DNA of 64,000 bases, from NCBI RefSeq assembly GCF_040882075.1, contig NZ_JBBEBZ010000175.1, positions 4,586-68,585 of the forward strand, in the 5' to 3' direction. The notes under the pieces are model-generated. The model was not told the DNA's origin. It did not search any database and saw only the letters and a program-made list of their open reading frames with translations. Source of the DNA: Nitriliruptor sp040882075. Its GTDB lineage: Bacteria; Actinomycetota; Nitriliruptoria; Nitriliruptorales; Nitriliruptoraceae. The position numbers and the translations under genes were made by a program. The number at the start of each line of letters is the position of its first letter. Position 1 is the stretch's first letter. Positions 41,922 through 51,104 of the stretch are shown one piece after another.

Positions 41922-43126
41922 GTCGTGCCTGCCGAGGTCGCCAGGGGCCGGTCGTCGACCGTGACGAACCGGATCTCGAGGTACCCGTCGACGAACCGAG
42001 CCGCGCCGACCTCACGTCGCTGCAACGCCGCCGGGAGCGCCACCGTCCGACGGACGCCCGCGACCGACAGGTGCAGATCGGTGCCGCGCCGGTGCAGGTC
42101 GACCTCGTCGCGAGCAGCGAAGGGCAGCGCGAGGCGCAGCACGCGGTCATCGCCGTCGGCCACCACGGTGACGGGACGACCGTCGCCGAGCACGGCCCGC
42201 TCGTCGATGTCGCCGTACAGGGCGTCAGCGAGGCCAGCGAGGCCGGCGACGCCGTCGAGCTCGTCCTCGAACAGCGGCGCGGTCAGCACCGGGGTGGGCG
42301 CGAACGCGTCGCGGATCGTCGTCAGGTGTTCGGCCTGCCGCTGCTTCCACCGGGCGAGGTAGGGATCGGTCACCTCGTCGGGGAGCATGCGGTTGACGAC
42401 CAGCGCGTCGACCGCGTAGCCGAACAGCGACAGGGAGGTGGCGGTCCGCTGCGTCTCGGCGACGATCAGCCGCTCGGGGTTGGCCACCAGCCGGATCGAG
42501 GATCGGGCCGGGTCCTGGAGCATCTCGTGGACCGCAGCGAGGTCGGCGTGGACGCGTTCGACGGCGCCGAAGACGTCGTCCTCGGGGACGGGCAGGCCAG
42601 CGGCGCCACGTGCACGTTGGAGCGGCCGGACCGCCCGGGCGACACGGCGGCCGGGACCGAGGACGCGATCGACGTACCACCGCAAGGCGTCCGGCAAGCT
42701 CAGCAGACGGAGCGTCTCGGCCGTCGGAGCGCAGTCGACGACGATCAGGTCGTAGCGTCCGCCGTCGACCTGACCGCGAAGATCGACCAGCGCGAACAGC
42801 TCGTCGAGCCCGGGCAGGAGGACCAACTCCTCGGCCTCGACGTCACCGACGCCGCCCCAGGCGAGCAAGCTGACCAGGTAGTCGCGGACCTCGCGCCAGT
42901 GACGCTCCAGACGCTGCTGCGCGTCGATCTGCTGCGCATCGAGGTCGCCGCCGTCCGGCAGGGGAACCCGGGTGGGGTGGTCGCCGACCGGTTGGTCGAG
43001 CGCGTCGGCGAGCGAGTGCGCGGGGTCGGTCGACGTCACGAGGACGCGATCCCCACGCGCCGCAGCGCGGATGGCCGTCGCCGCAGCCACGGAGGTCTTG
43101 CCGACGCCACCCTTGCCGGTGAACAA
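41918..43126 (-). CDS. ArsA/GET3-like ATPase
   Basis: A 402-residue P-loop ATPase: FTGKGGVGKTSVA (deviant Walker A with signature Lys), VTSTDPAHSLADAL (switch I), DLIVVDCAPTAETLRLL (switch II/Walker B), LVVNRMLPDEV and a C-terminal ArsA-HSP20-like region. No arsenic genes are adjacent; such actinobacterial proteins are probably not arsenite pumps. No ATG or GTG exists between the preceding in-frame stop and the P-loop, so translation starts at TTG 43126, or at CTG 43159 after GGAG, which would give a fuller first beta strand. Confidence 0.85.
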   Translation of the reverse strand: MFTGKGGVGKTSVAAATAIRAAARGDRVLVTSTDPAHSLADALDQPVGDHPTRVPLPDGGDLDAQQIDAQQRLERHWREVRDYLVSLLAWGGVGDVEAEELVLLPGLDELFALVDLRGQVDGGRYDLIVVDCAPTAETLRLLSLPDALRWYVDRVLGPGRRVARAVRPLQRARGAAGLPVPEDDVFGAVERVHADLAAVHEMLQDPARSSIRLVANPERLIVAETQRTATSLSLFGYAVDALVVNRMLPDEVTDPYLARWKQRQAEHLTTIRDAFAPTPVLTAPLFEDELDGVAGLAGLADALYGDIDERAVLGDGRPVTVVADGDDRVLRLALPFAARDEVDLHRRGTDLHLSVAGVRRTVALPAALQRREVGAARFVDGYLEIRFVTVDDRPLATSAGTT

Positions 43127-43214
43127 GAGGACGCGGGGAGCGGCGTGGCGGGACAGCAGGGGGCTCCGTGGACGGGGTGCCGGTGGCAGCGGCCGGACCG
43201 TCGGAGGCTAGCCG

Positions 43215-43973
43215 CTACGCCGCCGGAGCCGACGTCGACGCCGTGGCCGCGAGGGCCAGGACGAGCGCGCCGATCACGCTCGCGGTGAGGATGGCCAACA
43301 CGCGAGGACCGAGCACCTCCCGTCCCGACCCGAGGGTCGTGGCGTCCGCCAGCGTGCCGGCCCAGAGCACCCCGGCACCGAGCAGCAGTGGGACGGCTGG
43401 CAGCACGCTGGCACCGCTGCCGCTGGCCGCTCGACCGAGCGCGGCCCCACCGGCGAGCCAGCTCAGGTACAGCACCGCACGCGCGACACCCGTCCCGGAC
43501 CGCCGTGCGAACAGGTGACCGAGACCCGGCAACAGCACGCTGGCGACGAGCAACCGCGCGCGATCGCCGGGAGCGACATCGGGGCGGGGCGGCGGGTCCC
43601 CGAAGCCCGTGCGGGGGCTGCTGCAGATCAGGCACCGGTCCGTGGTCAGCGGGGACCAGCCCTCGCAGGTGTGGCAGCGCCACTCCACCTCGCCGTCCAC
43701 CGTGCGGACGTCGAGCCCCTCGACCTCGACGGTCGATGGTCCCTCGGTCGCGACGTCGTCAGGGGCGTCGTCCCCCGCCACGTCGTCGTCCGCACCGACG
43801 TCACCCGGCGCCGCAGCCTCGGGCGTGTCGACGGCCGGAGCGGATCCACCCGGAGCCGCCTCGCCCGGTGACCGTGGCGGCGACGGGGGCGGAGGTGGGC
43901 GCAGGTCGGCGTAGCACTGGGTGCACCACGCCGCCGTGGTGGCGTTGCGCGCACCGCAGGTCGGACACCTCAC
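43215..43973 (-). CDS. Zinc-ribbon membrane protein
   Basis: GTG 43973 starts RCPTCGARN...WCTQCYADL, an N-terminal zinc ribbon. It is followed by a Pro-rich and acidic linker, a second four-Cys finger (WRCHTCEGWSPLTTDRCLICSS) and three to four membrane helices in the C-terminal 110 residues. Total 252 residues. It starts seven bases after the SRPBCC gene. Function unknown. Confidence 0.7.
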   Translation of the reverse strand: MRCPTCGARNATTAAWCTQCYADLRPPPPPSPPRSPGEAAPGGSAPAVDTPEAAAPGDVGADDDVAGDDAPDDVATEGPSTVEVEGLDVRTVDGEVEWRCHTCEGWSPLTTDRCLICSSPRTGFGDPPPRPDVAPGDRARLLVASVLLPGLGHLFARRSGTGVARAVLYLSWLAGGAALGRAASGSGASVLPAVPLLLGAGVLWAGTLADATTLGSGREVLGPRVLAILTASVIGALVLALAATASTSAPAA

Positions 43974-43980
43974 CGCAGCG

Positions 43981-44466
43981 TCACGGCAGCAGCCCAGCGC
44001 CGGTGCGCACCTCGAGTTCGAGCAGGTCCTTGAGCGCCCACAGACCGCGCCGGAGGGCACGGCGGTGGTCGGTGTGCACCTCGAGCGGTCGCGGGTGGGC
44101 GCTGGTCGCGATGACCAGGTGGTGGATCACCGTGCCGCCGTACCCGGGTTCGAGCCAGAACTCCGCGCGGCCCTCGAGGTCACCACGCAGGTCGAGCGCG
44201 AACCCCGCGTCGAGCCGCCAGTCGTGCAGCCGCGCGGTCAGGCGGACGCGCCGGCCCGGCGCGCCCGCGAGCTCGAGGGCCACCACCTCGTCGGGCTCAG
44301 CGCCTGCGGGAGCCCCCGGGGCGAGCTCCGGGGGACGCTGCTCGACGCGCACCCCGGGCCACCACTGCGGCCAGGCCAGCACGTGCGTCAACCGACGGTA
44401 GACCAGCGGTGCCGGCGCCCTGACGAACCCGTCGTCGTCGACGTGGATCGCGACGCCGACGCTCAC
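43981..44466 (-). CDS. SRPBCC-family (polyketide-cyclase/START-like) protein
   Basis: A 161-residue helix-grip protein: an initial strand GVAIHVDDDGFVRAPAPLVYRRLTHVLAWPQWWPGV, a central ligand-cavity strand set and the long C-terminal helix (HRRALRRGLWALKDLLELEV). It probably binds a hydrophobic ligand. Its GTG overlaps the stop of the upstream hydrolase by four bases. Confidence 0.82.
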   Translation of the reverse strand: MSVGVAIHVDDDGFVRAPAPLVYRRLTHVLAWPQWWPGVRVEQRPPELAPGAPAGAEPDEVVALELAGAPGRRVRLTARLHDWRLDAGFALDLRGDLEGRAEFWLEPGYGGTVIHHLVIATSAHPRPLEVHTDHRRALRRGLWALKDLLELEVRTGAGLLP

Positions 44467-45266
44467 GACGTCGCGCCCGCCGCCACCTCACCGATGAAGC
44501 GCAGGATCTCGGCCTCGAGGAGCGGCGCGTCGTAGTCCAGGGTGGCCACGTGGTAGGAGCGGGTCAGCTCGAGCTCGGTGACCTGCCCCTCGGAACCGAT
44601 CAGCTCACGCAGGGCCTTGGCGTTCTTCGGCGGCACGGAGTGGTCCTGGGGCGAGTAGGCGACCAGCAGCGGCTGGGTGAGCTGCGGCAGCTGCGACCGC
44701 ACGCGCGGCAGCTCACGGATCAACGACTGCGCCGCCTTGGCCGACACCTTCGCGTAGGCCCGCTCATCCGCCGACGGGCGAGCGATGTCGTCCGACGGCA
44801 ACCCGGCCGCGTCGCGTGGCACGTACGGCAGCACGTGCTGGAGCAGGGGCGCGAGCTTGGCCAGCAGCTGCTCGGGTGTGAGGATCTGGGGGTTGATGAC
44901 GACCGCCGCGTCGACCAGGTCCTGGCGCCGGCTGGCGATGTCGAGGGTCAGCGTGCCCCCCATCGACAGCCCGATCAGCACGAGCCGGTCGGACCTGCTC
45001 GCGACCTGTTCGACGACCTCCTCGGCGGCGGCCGCCCAGTCGGCGTACCGGGTGCGCCCGAGGTCGCGGACGTCGGTGCCGTGCCCCGGCAGCCGGGGCA
45101 CCTCGACCTGGTAGCCCTCGGCACCGAGACGCTGTCCGAGCGGTCGGGTGGAGTTCGGGTTGCCGGTGAACCCGTGCAGCACCACCACCCCGGTCCGGGC
45201 GTGCTCACCCGAGCCGGTCGCCGACCACGGCTCCGCTCCCTCGATGGTGACCAGCGCGTCCGCCAC
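44463..45266 (-). CDS. Alpha/beta-hydrolase, carboxylesterase/monoacylglycerol-lipase type
   Basis: GTG 45266 with GAGAGGG upstream, first gene of the seven-gene operon. A 267-residue hydrolase: VVVLHGFTGNPNSTRPLGQRL (oxyanion loop), GLSMGG (nucleophile Ser), AYSPQDHSVPP (Asp) and SYHVATLDYD (His). This layout is that of Est30-like carboxylesterases and monoacylglycerol lipases. It lacks a signal and is cytosolic. Confidence 0.92.
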   Translation of the reverse strand: MADALVTIEGAEPWSATGSGEHARTGVVVLHGFTGNPNSTRPLGQRLGAEGYQVEVPRLPGHGTDVRDLGRTRYADWAAAAEEVVEQVASRSDRLVLIGLSMGGTLTLDIASRRQDLVDAAVVINPQILTPEQLLAKLAPLLQHVLPYVPRDAAGLPSDDIARPSADERAYAKVSAKAAQSLIRELPRVRSQLPQLTQPLLVAYSPQDHSVPPKNAKALRELIGSEGQVTELELTRSYHVATLDYDAPLLEAEILRFIGEVAAGATS

Positions 45267-45412
45267 GGCCCTCTCCCGTCTCGTCGATCCTCCCGCGGAA
45301 CCTAGCCGGCGCGAACTGCCCCCCGTGACGCCTGCGGCGCGTAGCATCGCCGCGGACACCGTCCGGACGGACGGGGTCAGCCGCGGGCCGTCCGCGGCCC
45401 CGGAGGTCGCCC

Positions 45413-47398
45413 GTGTCCGTCGCAACCGGCTCGCGCCCAGAGACCCGCCAGGACGACGGTCGTCCCGCTCGTTGGGCGCACCGCGGCTGGCTCGTAGCCG
45501 GCGCCGCCCTGGTCACGGTGGCCCTGGTCAGCGTCCTGCGGGTGTGGTTGCCCTCGGTCATGCACGTGTACGGCGACGCCGGCTCGACGCCGGCGACGCA
45601 GCTCGGTCTGTTCGCGTTCGCGTGGTTCCTGGTCCCGATGGCCGTCGCGTTGACCGCCCGACACCTCGACACCCGGGACCTGTGGCGCGGTGGCGTCGTG
45701 GTCGCGATGGTCGCGCGGGTGGCCCTGCAGTTCACCGACGGCGGCCAGCCACAGCTCTACCTCGCCAGCCTCTGCTTCGTCGGCGCCAGCGTGGCCCTCG
45801 TCGCGCTCGCGGCTGGCGGACCGAGCGGCCACCTCGCACGGGTCGGGGTGATCCTCGGCTTCGGGATCGAGACCGTGCTGCACACCGGCTTCGGCACCGT
45901 CCACCTGCTGTGGCGGGACGGGATCGTCGCGGCGCTCGCCGTCGTGATCGTCGCGGCCGGCACCATCCTCGTCGCCGAGCGGGCACGTCGGGTCCCGTTG
46001 TGGTGGCCGAGCCCGGTCGATGCCGACGGCGAGGTGTCCCCCGTCTGGACCCGCGGCGCGGCGTGGCCGTGGCTCGCGGTCGGACCAGCCATCGTCCTCA
46101 CGGGGGTCCTGGTCGCCGTCCCCTCCCGCCTCGAGCTCGCCGCCGGTGTCGGCCCCAGGGGGGCGACGCTGCTGCTCGCGCTCGCTGCCGCTGGCGCCGT
46201 CGTCGCCGCGGCGGTGGGTCCGGTGCTCGGAGCGCCGATCGCTGGCTCCCTCGGCGCCATCCTGGTCGTCCTGTGCACCGTCGGCGCGGTGCGGCCCATC
46301 GGACTCGGGTCGGCGCTCGCCCAGCTCGGGCTCCCGGTCGCGATCGGGCTCGTGCTCGGCGCCCCCGGCACCACCCCCGGCGATTCCGGTCCACGGCGGC
46401 GCGGATCGGCCGCGGCGGGCTCGCTCCTGCTCTTCCTGCTGCTCGGTTTCGGCTACTACGCCGCGTACGAGCTGCCCCTCCCGTTCGACAACCAGGTGCT
46501 CCTGATCGCCGCCGCGGTGGGTCTCGGCTCCATCGCGATCGCGGCTGCCCGGGACGGGCGCACCCTGCACCGCGTCCGTCACGTCCCGCTGCGGGGGCTG
46601 GTCGCCGCTGCGGGGGCGCTCGTCCTCGTCGGCGCCATCGGTGCGGCGACCAGCCCCCCGTCGCCTCCCCCGCCGCGCGCCACCACGAGCGACGCCACGG
46701 TCCGGCTCGCGATCTACAACGTCCACATGGGCTACAGCATCGGTGGCCGGTTCGACGTGGTGGCCCTCGCCGAGACGATCGCCGCCACCGACGCTGACAT
46801 GGTCGTCCTCAACGAGGTCGATCGCGGGTGGCTGCTCGAGGGCGGCCAGGACCTGCTCCGTCTGTTGCGGGAAGCGACGGGGATGGAGGCCACGTTCGCG
46901 CCGGCAGCCGACGACGTCTGGGGCAACGCGATCCTCAGCCGGCTCCCGCTACGGGACGTACGGACCGTCGCGCTCCCGAGCGGGGGTGCCGCGATGCAAC
47001 GCTCCTACGTGAGCGCCGTGGCGGACACCGGTGCCGGGGAGCTCGCCCTCGTCGGGACCCACCTCCACCACGTGGCAGCGGACGGGACGGTCCGGGCGCT
47101 CCAGGCGCGCTCGCTCGCCGCCGAGGTTGCCCGTCTCCGCAGCCGCGGGTGGCCGGTCGCGCTGCTCGGTGACCTCAACGCCGCGTTCGACACACCCGAC
47201 CTCGAACCGCTGCGCTTCCTCGAGGACGCCGTCCCCGGAGGCGCCCCGACGTACCCGGCCGACGCGCCGGAGCGACGGATCGACCACATCCTCGTCACAT
47301 CGGATCTGACGACGACCGACCCGTACATCGGGACCTCCACGGCGTCGGATCACCTACCGGTGGCGGTCACCGTCACCCTCCCGGACGCGGCGGGCTGA
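45413..47398 (+). CDS. Polytopic membrane protein with C-terminal endonuclease/exonuclease/phosphatase domain
   Basis: GTG 45413 has GGAGGT five bases upstream. The 661-residue protein has about eleven membrane helices (residues 25-425) and a C-terminal extracytoplasmic EEP domain: LAIYNVHMGYSI, VVLNEVDRGWL, GTHLHH, GDLNAAF, ERRIDHIL and SDHLPV, all metal and catalytic positions kept. Such proteins may act on phosphodiesters of lipids or glycans. Its last 26 bases overlap the 3' end of the convergent glycosyltransferase gene. Confidence 0.88.
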   Translation: MSVATGSRPETRQDDGRPARWAHRGWLVAGAALVTVALVSVLRVWLPSVMHVYGDAGSTPATQLGLFAFAWFLVPMAVALTARHLDTRDLWRGGVVVAMVARVALQFTDGGQPQLYLASLCFVGASVALVALAAGGPSGHLARVGVILGFGIETVLHTGFGTVHLLWRDGIVAALAVVIVAAGTILVAERARRVPLWWPSPVDADGEVSPVWTRGAAWPWLAVGPAIVLTGVLVAVPSRLELAAGVGPRGATLLLALAAAGAVVAAAVGPVLGAPIAGSLGAILVVLCTVGAVRPIGLGSALAQLGLPVAIGLVLGAPGTTPGDSGPRRRGSAAAGSLLLFLLLGFGYYAAYELPLPFDNQVLLIAAAVGLGSIAIAAARDGRTLHRVRHVPLRGLVAAAGALVLVGAIGAATSPPSPPPPRATTSDATVRLAIYNVHMGYSIGGRFDVVALAETIAATDADMVVLNEVDRGWLLEGGQDLLRLLREATGMEATFAPAADDVWGNAILSRLPLRDVRTVALPSGGAAMQRSYVSAVADTGAGELALVGTHLHHVAADGTVRALQARSLAAEVARLRSRGWPVALLGDLNAAFDTPDLEPLRFLEDAVPGGAPTYPADAPERRIDHILVTSDLTTTDPYIGTSTASDHLPVAVTVTLPDAAG

Positions 47399-48545
47399 CG
47401 CGGCGGCCGGCGTGCTCGGCGACGACCTCGTCGAGCAAGGTCGCGAAACGGTCGGCGATGGCCGCCCACGCCCACGCCTGCTCGACCCACGCCCGACCGG
47501 CGGCACCGGCACGAGCTCGGCCGTCCGGATCGGCGAGCCACCGGTCGAGCGCAGCGACCAGCGCACCGTCGTCGCGGCCGTCGACCACCGTGCCCGTGAC
47601 ACCGTCCTGCACCGCCTCAGGCGCGCCGCCGGAGCGGCCCGCGATGGCGGGGCGTCCGACCGCCTGTGCTTCGAGGTAGACGATGCCGAGCCCCTCCACG
47701 TCGGTGCCGAGCAGCCGCGTACGGCAGGGCATCGCGAACACGTCCGCCGCGGCGTGCGCCGCCGGGAGGTCGTCCCACGCGACGCGCCCCGGGAGCACGA
47801 CGCCGGCGTCGGATCCGAGCGCTGCAGCCGCTCCAGCGAGGTCGTCGGCGAGCGGCCCCTCGCCGACCAGCGCCAGGTGCGCCATCGGGTGGCGCGCGCG
47901 GACCTCCGGCCACACCGCGAGCAACCGATCCTGACCCTTGCGGGGCACGAGCCGGCTGACACAGCCGACGAGCGGGGCGTCGTCCGGGACCCCCCACGCA
48001 CGACGCAGAGCGGTCCCGTCGACGTCCGGTCGGAACCGGTCGACGTCCACGCCGGGGGGGATCCGCACCACCCGGTCGGCGCGCACGTGCGGGAGCAGCC
48101 GATCCTCGGCCCAGTCGGAGATGGTGGTCAGGGCCGCCAGACCACGCGTCGCTCGGCGCACGAGGTGACCGAGGCCGACGCTCGCGAGCCCGGCTTCGAG
48201 CCCGTGGGAGATGGCGACCACCGGGATCCGGAGCTCCCGCTCGATCCGCGGCGCGAGCTCACCGAGCGGCCAGGAGGCGCCGAGCACGACGACCTGGGCC
48301 CGGTGCTCGCGGGCGGCGTCCAGGACGAGGCGGCGGATGGCGGGCGTGGGCTGCACGGCACCGGGTGCTCGGACCGTCCGGTAGGGCTGGGCGGCATCGT
48401 GTGCGCGCTGCTCGTCGTCGCCCGCTCCAGCTGGGCCGATCACGAGCGTCGAGCTCGGGTGGACCCGGTCGAGCAGGTTGCCGACGAACTGCTCGATGCC
48501 GCCGGCGCGCGGCGGCAGATCGTTGGTCACCCACAGCACCCTCAT
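47373..48545 (-). CDS. GT4-family glycosyltransferase (PimB-like)
   Basis: A 390-residue GT-B enzyme: VTNDLPPRAGGIEQFVGNLL (Gly-rich start), ISHGLEAGLASVG, RIPPGVDVDRFRPD, GCVSRLVPRKGQDRLL and the nucleotide-sugar motif GLGIVYLEAQAVGRPAIAGRSGG. This is the signature of the mannosyltransferase PimB of phosphatidylinositol-mannoside synthesis, though other GDP-mannose GT4 enzymes are possible. The start overlaps the M48 stop (ATGA). Confidence 0.85.
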   Translation of the reverse strand: MRVLWVTNDLPPRAGGIEQFVGNLLDRVHPSSTLVIGPAGAGDDEQRAHDAAQPYRTVRAPGAVQPTPAIRRLVLDAAREHRAQVVVLGASWPLGELAPRIERELRIPVVAISHGLEAGLASVGLGHLVRRATRGLAALTTISDWAEDRLLPHVRADRVVRIPPGVDVDRFRPDVDGTALRRAWGVPDDAPLVGCVSRLVPRKGQDRLLAVWPEVRARHPMAHLALVGEGPLADDLAGAAAALGSDAGVVLPGRVAWDDLPAAHAAADVFAMPCRTRLLGTDVEGLGIVYLEAQAVGRPAIAGRSGGAPEAVQDGVTGTVVDGRDDGALVAALDRWLADPDGRARAGAAGRAWVEQAWAWAAIADRFATLLDEVVAEHAGRRVSPPRPGG

Positions 48546-49957
48546 CGGTCTCCTCCCGTGCCGGTGTCCGGGATCGGGGCGAGCGGGTGGCGGAGCGTGC
48601 GTTCCTCACGCTGGAGGTCCTCGATGCTCGGCAGCGAGGTGCCCCGGGCTTCCGCAGCTGCGGCGGCGGCACGCAGCCGCTGTGACGGCGACGGGTGGGT
48701 GCCGTACAGCAGCTGGATCGGGCGCTCCGGCTCGGGGATGGCCAGGTCACGCACCACGAAGGTCCGCACGGTCCGCACCAGCTCAGCCGGGTCGGTGCCG
48801 AGCTCGAGGGCACGGTGGTCGGCGGCGGCCTCGACCCGGCGGGACACCGCCGCACCGACCGGCGTACCCACGAGCTCGAGCACCGCCGCCACCGCGACGA
48901 TGAGCGGGACGAGGCGTGGGTCGCCCGCGGAGCGGGCCCGCGTGCGACGCCGTGACGCGGGGGCGTCGACGACCGCACGGAGCGCCAGCAGCCCGACGAG
49001 CGCCGCGACGGCGGTGAGGGCGGTGCCCCGCAGGACATCGGCGTGCTCGCGGTGGGCCAGCTCGTGCGCCACGACCGCAGCGACCTGCGCGGCGGGGAGC
49101 TCGAGCAGCGTGTCGTACACGATGACCCGCTCGGTCGGTCCGAGCCCGGTGACCATCGCGTTGACCCGCGTCGTGCGGCGGCTGGCGTCGGCGACGAGGA
49201 CCGGGGTCGCTGCGTGGCCAGCTCCCGCGAGGATGTCCTCGATGGCGTCCCGGGCCGGACCTGCGGGCAGCGGCTCGGTGCGCAGGAGCAGCGGCTGTAG
49301 CACGATCGGGTGGACCACGACCAGCACCAGCGCGGCGACGGTCGCCGCCAGGGTGAGGCGGTAGGGCCAGCTCCGCGGCCACCGGTCCCGCGCCGCGAGC
49401 AGCGCCACGACGCCGATCCCGACCGCCAGCCACCGGCCGCCCGCGACGAGGACCTGATCGCGGAACCACCCGAGCGAGGTGCTCGTGCGGAAGCCCCAGC
49501 GCCCCTCGTGCACCAGGCCGACCCAGGCGACGATCGGCAACGCGACCAGCCACGTCACGGCGGCGATGCAGGCGGCGACGACGCCGCCGCGCCATGCGGC
49601 ACGCGTGCGGTCGCCGGTCAGGAACGTCGCCAACCTCGCGGCGCCGGACGACGATGCGATGGCGGCCGGGACCAGGACCGCGAGCGCGGTCACGACCGGT
49701 GCCAGCCACACCCGGGGGGTCCGGTAGCGGTCGATGGTGGCCAGGAGCGCGGCGTCGAAGCTCGCCTGTGGTGGCAGCTCCGACGGCAGCCGCGGGGCGA
49801 CCGGCCGCCAGATCGTCGCCGCCACGCCGACCAACGCCAGGCCGACCGCGACCGCCGCCCAGATCCGGACCTGCGCGGGCGGTTCGGTGTCCTCGCGCGG
49901 TGACAGCACACCGTCGACACCCGCGCTGGCTGGCGCACCACCTCCGTCGGCGGTCAC
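48542..49957 (-). CDS. M48-family membrane metallopeptidase (Ste24/HtpX-like)
   Basis: GTG 49957 overlaps the sepH stop by four bases. The 471-residue protein has several membrane helices in its N-terminal half, then VVAHELAHREHADVL (HExxH zinc site), further helices, and the downstream Glu ligand in RRVEAAADHRALEL. The pattern matches CAAX-protease-type Ste24 enzymes, which cleave membrane proteins. A fuller ORF extends upstream but overlaps sepH and lacks a start signal. Confidence 0.9.
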   Translation of the reverse strand: MTADGGGAPASAGVDGVLSPREDTEPPAQVRIWAAVAVGLALVGVAATIWRPVAPRLPSELPPQASFDAALLATIDRYRTPRVWLAPVVTALAVLVPAAIASSSGAARLATFLTGDRTRAAWRGGVVAACIAAVTWLVALPIVAWVGLVHEGRWGFRTSTSLGWFRDQVLVAGGRWLAVGIGVVALLAARDRWPRSWPYRLTLAATVAALVLVVVHPIVLQPLLLRTEPLPAGPARDAIEDILAGAGHAATPVLVADASRRTTRVNAMVTGLGPTERVIVYDTLLELPAAQVAAVVAHELAHREHADVLRGTALTAVAALVGLLALRAVVDAPASRRRTRARSAGDPRLVPLIVAVAAVLELVGTPVGAAVSRRVEAAADHRALELGTDPAELVRTVRTFVVRDLAIPEPERPIQLLYGTHPSPSQRLRAAAAAAEARGTSLPSIEDLQREERTLRHPLAPIPDTGTGGDR

Positions 49958-51000
49958 CGGCGCCGCTGCGCCGGTCGCCGACCCGGTCCTGCGAGCTCCT
50001 CGGCCAGCGGGGATGCGGCCTGCAGCCGATCCTCGGCGGGGTCCATCACCCACGTCGCCGTCCGCGCCCGACCACGGTCGTCGAACCGGACGCTGATCCG
50101 CCAACGCCCGTCAGCGCGTCGCGAGGCCGACCACGTGGCCTCCTCGGGTGTCACCCCGCGCTCGGACAGCGAGCGGTCGACGGCCCCACCGAGGGCGCGG
50201 GCGCGCGGGACGTCGAGACGGCGCCTGCGGGCCTCGGCCAGCATGCGTTCGCGCTCGGCGACGATCGGTGGCAACCAGCGCTCGATCCACGCACGGTCCG
50301 TGCCGGCCTCGGTCGCCACCGCGCGGACCGATCGGCCCGACCGCAGCTGGGCCTGGATCTCGGCGGGGCTGAGCTGCGCGTGCGGTACGGCCGAGGACGA
50401 TGGGCGGTGCTCGTGACGTCCGTCCGGGGTCTGCGACGGTCCGTCCGGCACGACGATCGGCTCGATCTCGCCGGTGTCGTCGAGCGCTCCGGAACGCCCG
50501 GACGACGTCGTTCGGCCGGCACGTGCCGTCGGGCGGCCGGACGGGCGGGACGACGAGACACGTCGCGGCGCCGGGACCGGTCGGGGACCGCCCGCGGGCC
50601 GATCACCGTTGACCTGCGGCGGCTGCGACCAGCGTGGGACCGGCGGCGGCTCAGCCGGTGCCGGCGGCGGCTCAGCCGGTGCCGGCGGCAGGTCGACCGA
50701 TGCCGCCGGCGGCAGATCGACCGATGCCGGCGGCGGATCGCCCGCGGCCGGCGGCGGATCGCCCGCGGCCGGCTCGGGTCCAGGCTCGGGCTCGGGGGGC
50801 GTCGCCGGGTCGCTCGGTCGGGCTTCGGGACGCGGGTCCACGGGCAACCCCTCGTGCACCCGGACGTCGCGGAGCTGCTCGATGGTCGCCAGCAGATCGG
50901 GGTCGATCGGCACCGCGTACCGACCCTCGCCGTCGGGGTCGAGATCGAGGACCAGCCGCTCGCCGTCCGCGGTGTAGCCGATGAGGTGCAGCTCGATCAC
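49954..51000 (-). CDS. sepH: Septation protein SepH (DUF3071)
   Basis: A 348-residue protein with the SepH N-terminal domain (IELHLIGYTADGERLVLDLDPDGEGRYAVPIDPDLLATI), a long Pro-rich linker, then LSPAEIQAQLRSGRSVRAVATEAGTDRAWIERWLPPIVAERERMLAEA, the helix-turn-helix that defines the family, and a C-terminal domain. SepH binds FtsZ and promotes Z-ring assembly in actinobacteria. Here the linker contains near-exact repeats (below). Confidence 0.87.
   Translation of the reverse strand: MIELHLIGYTADGERLVLDLDPDGEGRYAVPIDPDLLATIEQLRDVRVHEGLPVDPRPEARPSDPATPPEPEPGPEPAAGDPPPAAGDPPPASVDLPPAASVDLPPAPAEPPPAPAEPPPVPRWSQPPQVNGDRPAGGPRPVPAPRRVSSSRPSGRPTARAGRTTSSGRSGALDDTGEIEPIVVPDGPSQTPDGRHEHRPSSSAVPHAQLSPAEIQAQLRSGRSVRAVATEAGTDRAWIERWLPPIVAERERMLAEARRRRLDVPRARALGGAVDRSLSERGVTPEEATWSASRRADGRWRISVRFDDRGRARTATWVMDPAEDRLQAASPLAEELAGPGRRPAQRRR
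50640..50775 (-). repeat. Pro-rich in-frame repeats in sepH
   Basis: Paired units encode APAEPPP, PPAASVDL and PPAAGDP on the minus strand, each present twice with near-identical bases (for example two copies of GGCGGCTCAGCCGGTGCC). They encode the linker between SepH domains. Confidence 0.8.
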
Positions 51001-51104
51001 GGCGGTTCCTGCCGGAGGACGCGGTCAGCGCGCCACGCTGGGGACCAGGGGCGCTCCCCTCCCGGGCCCGGACGCACGCTAGCAACGCCAGCGACCGACA
51101 GCGC

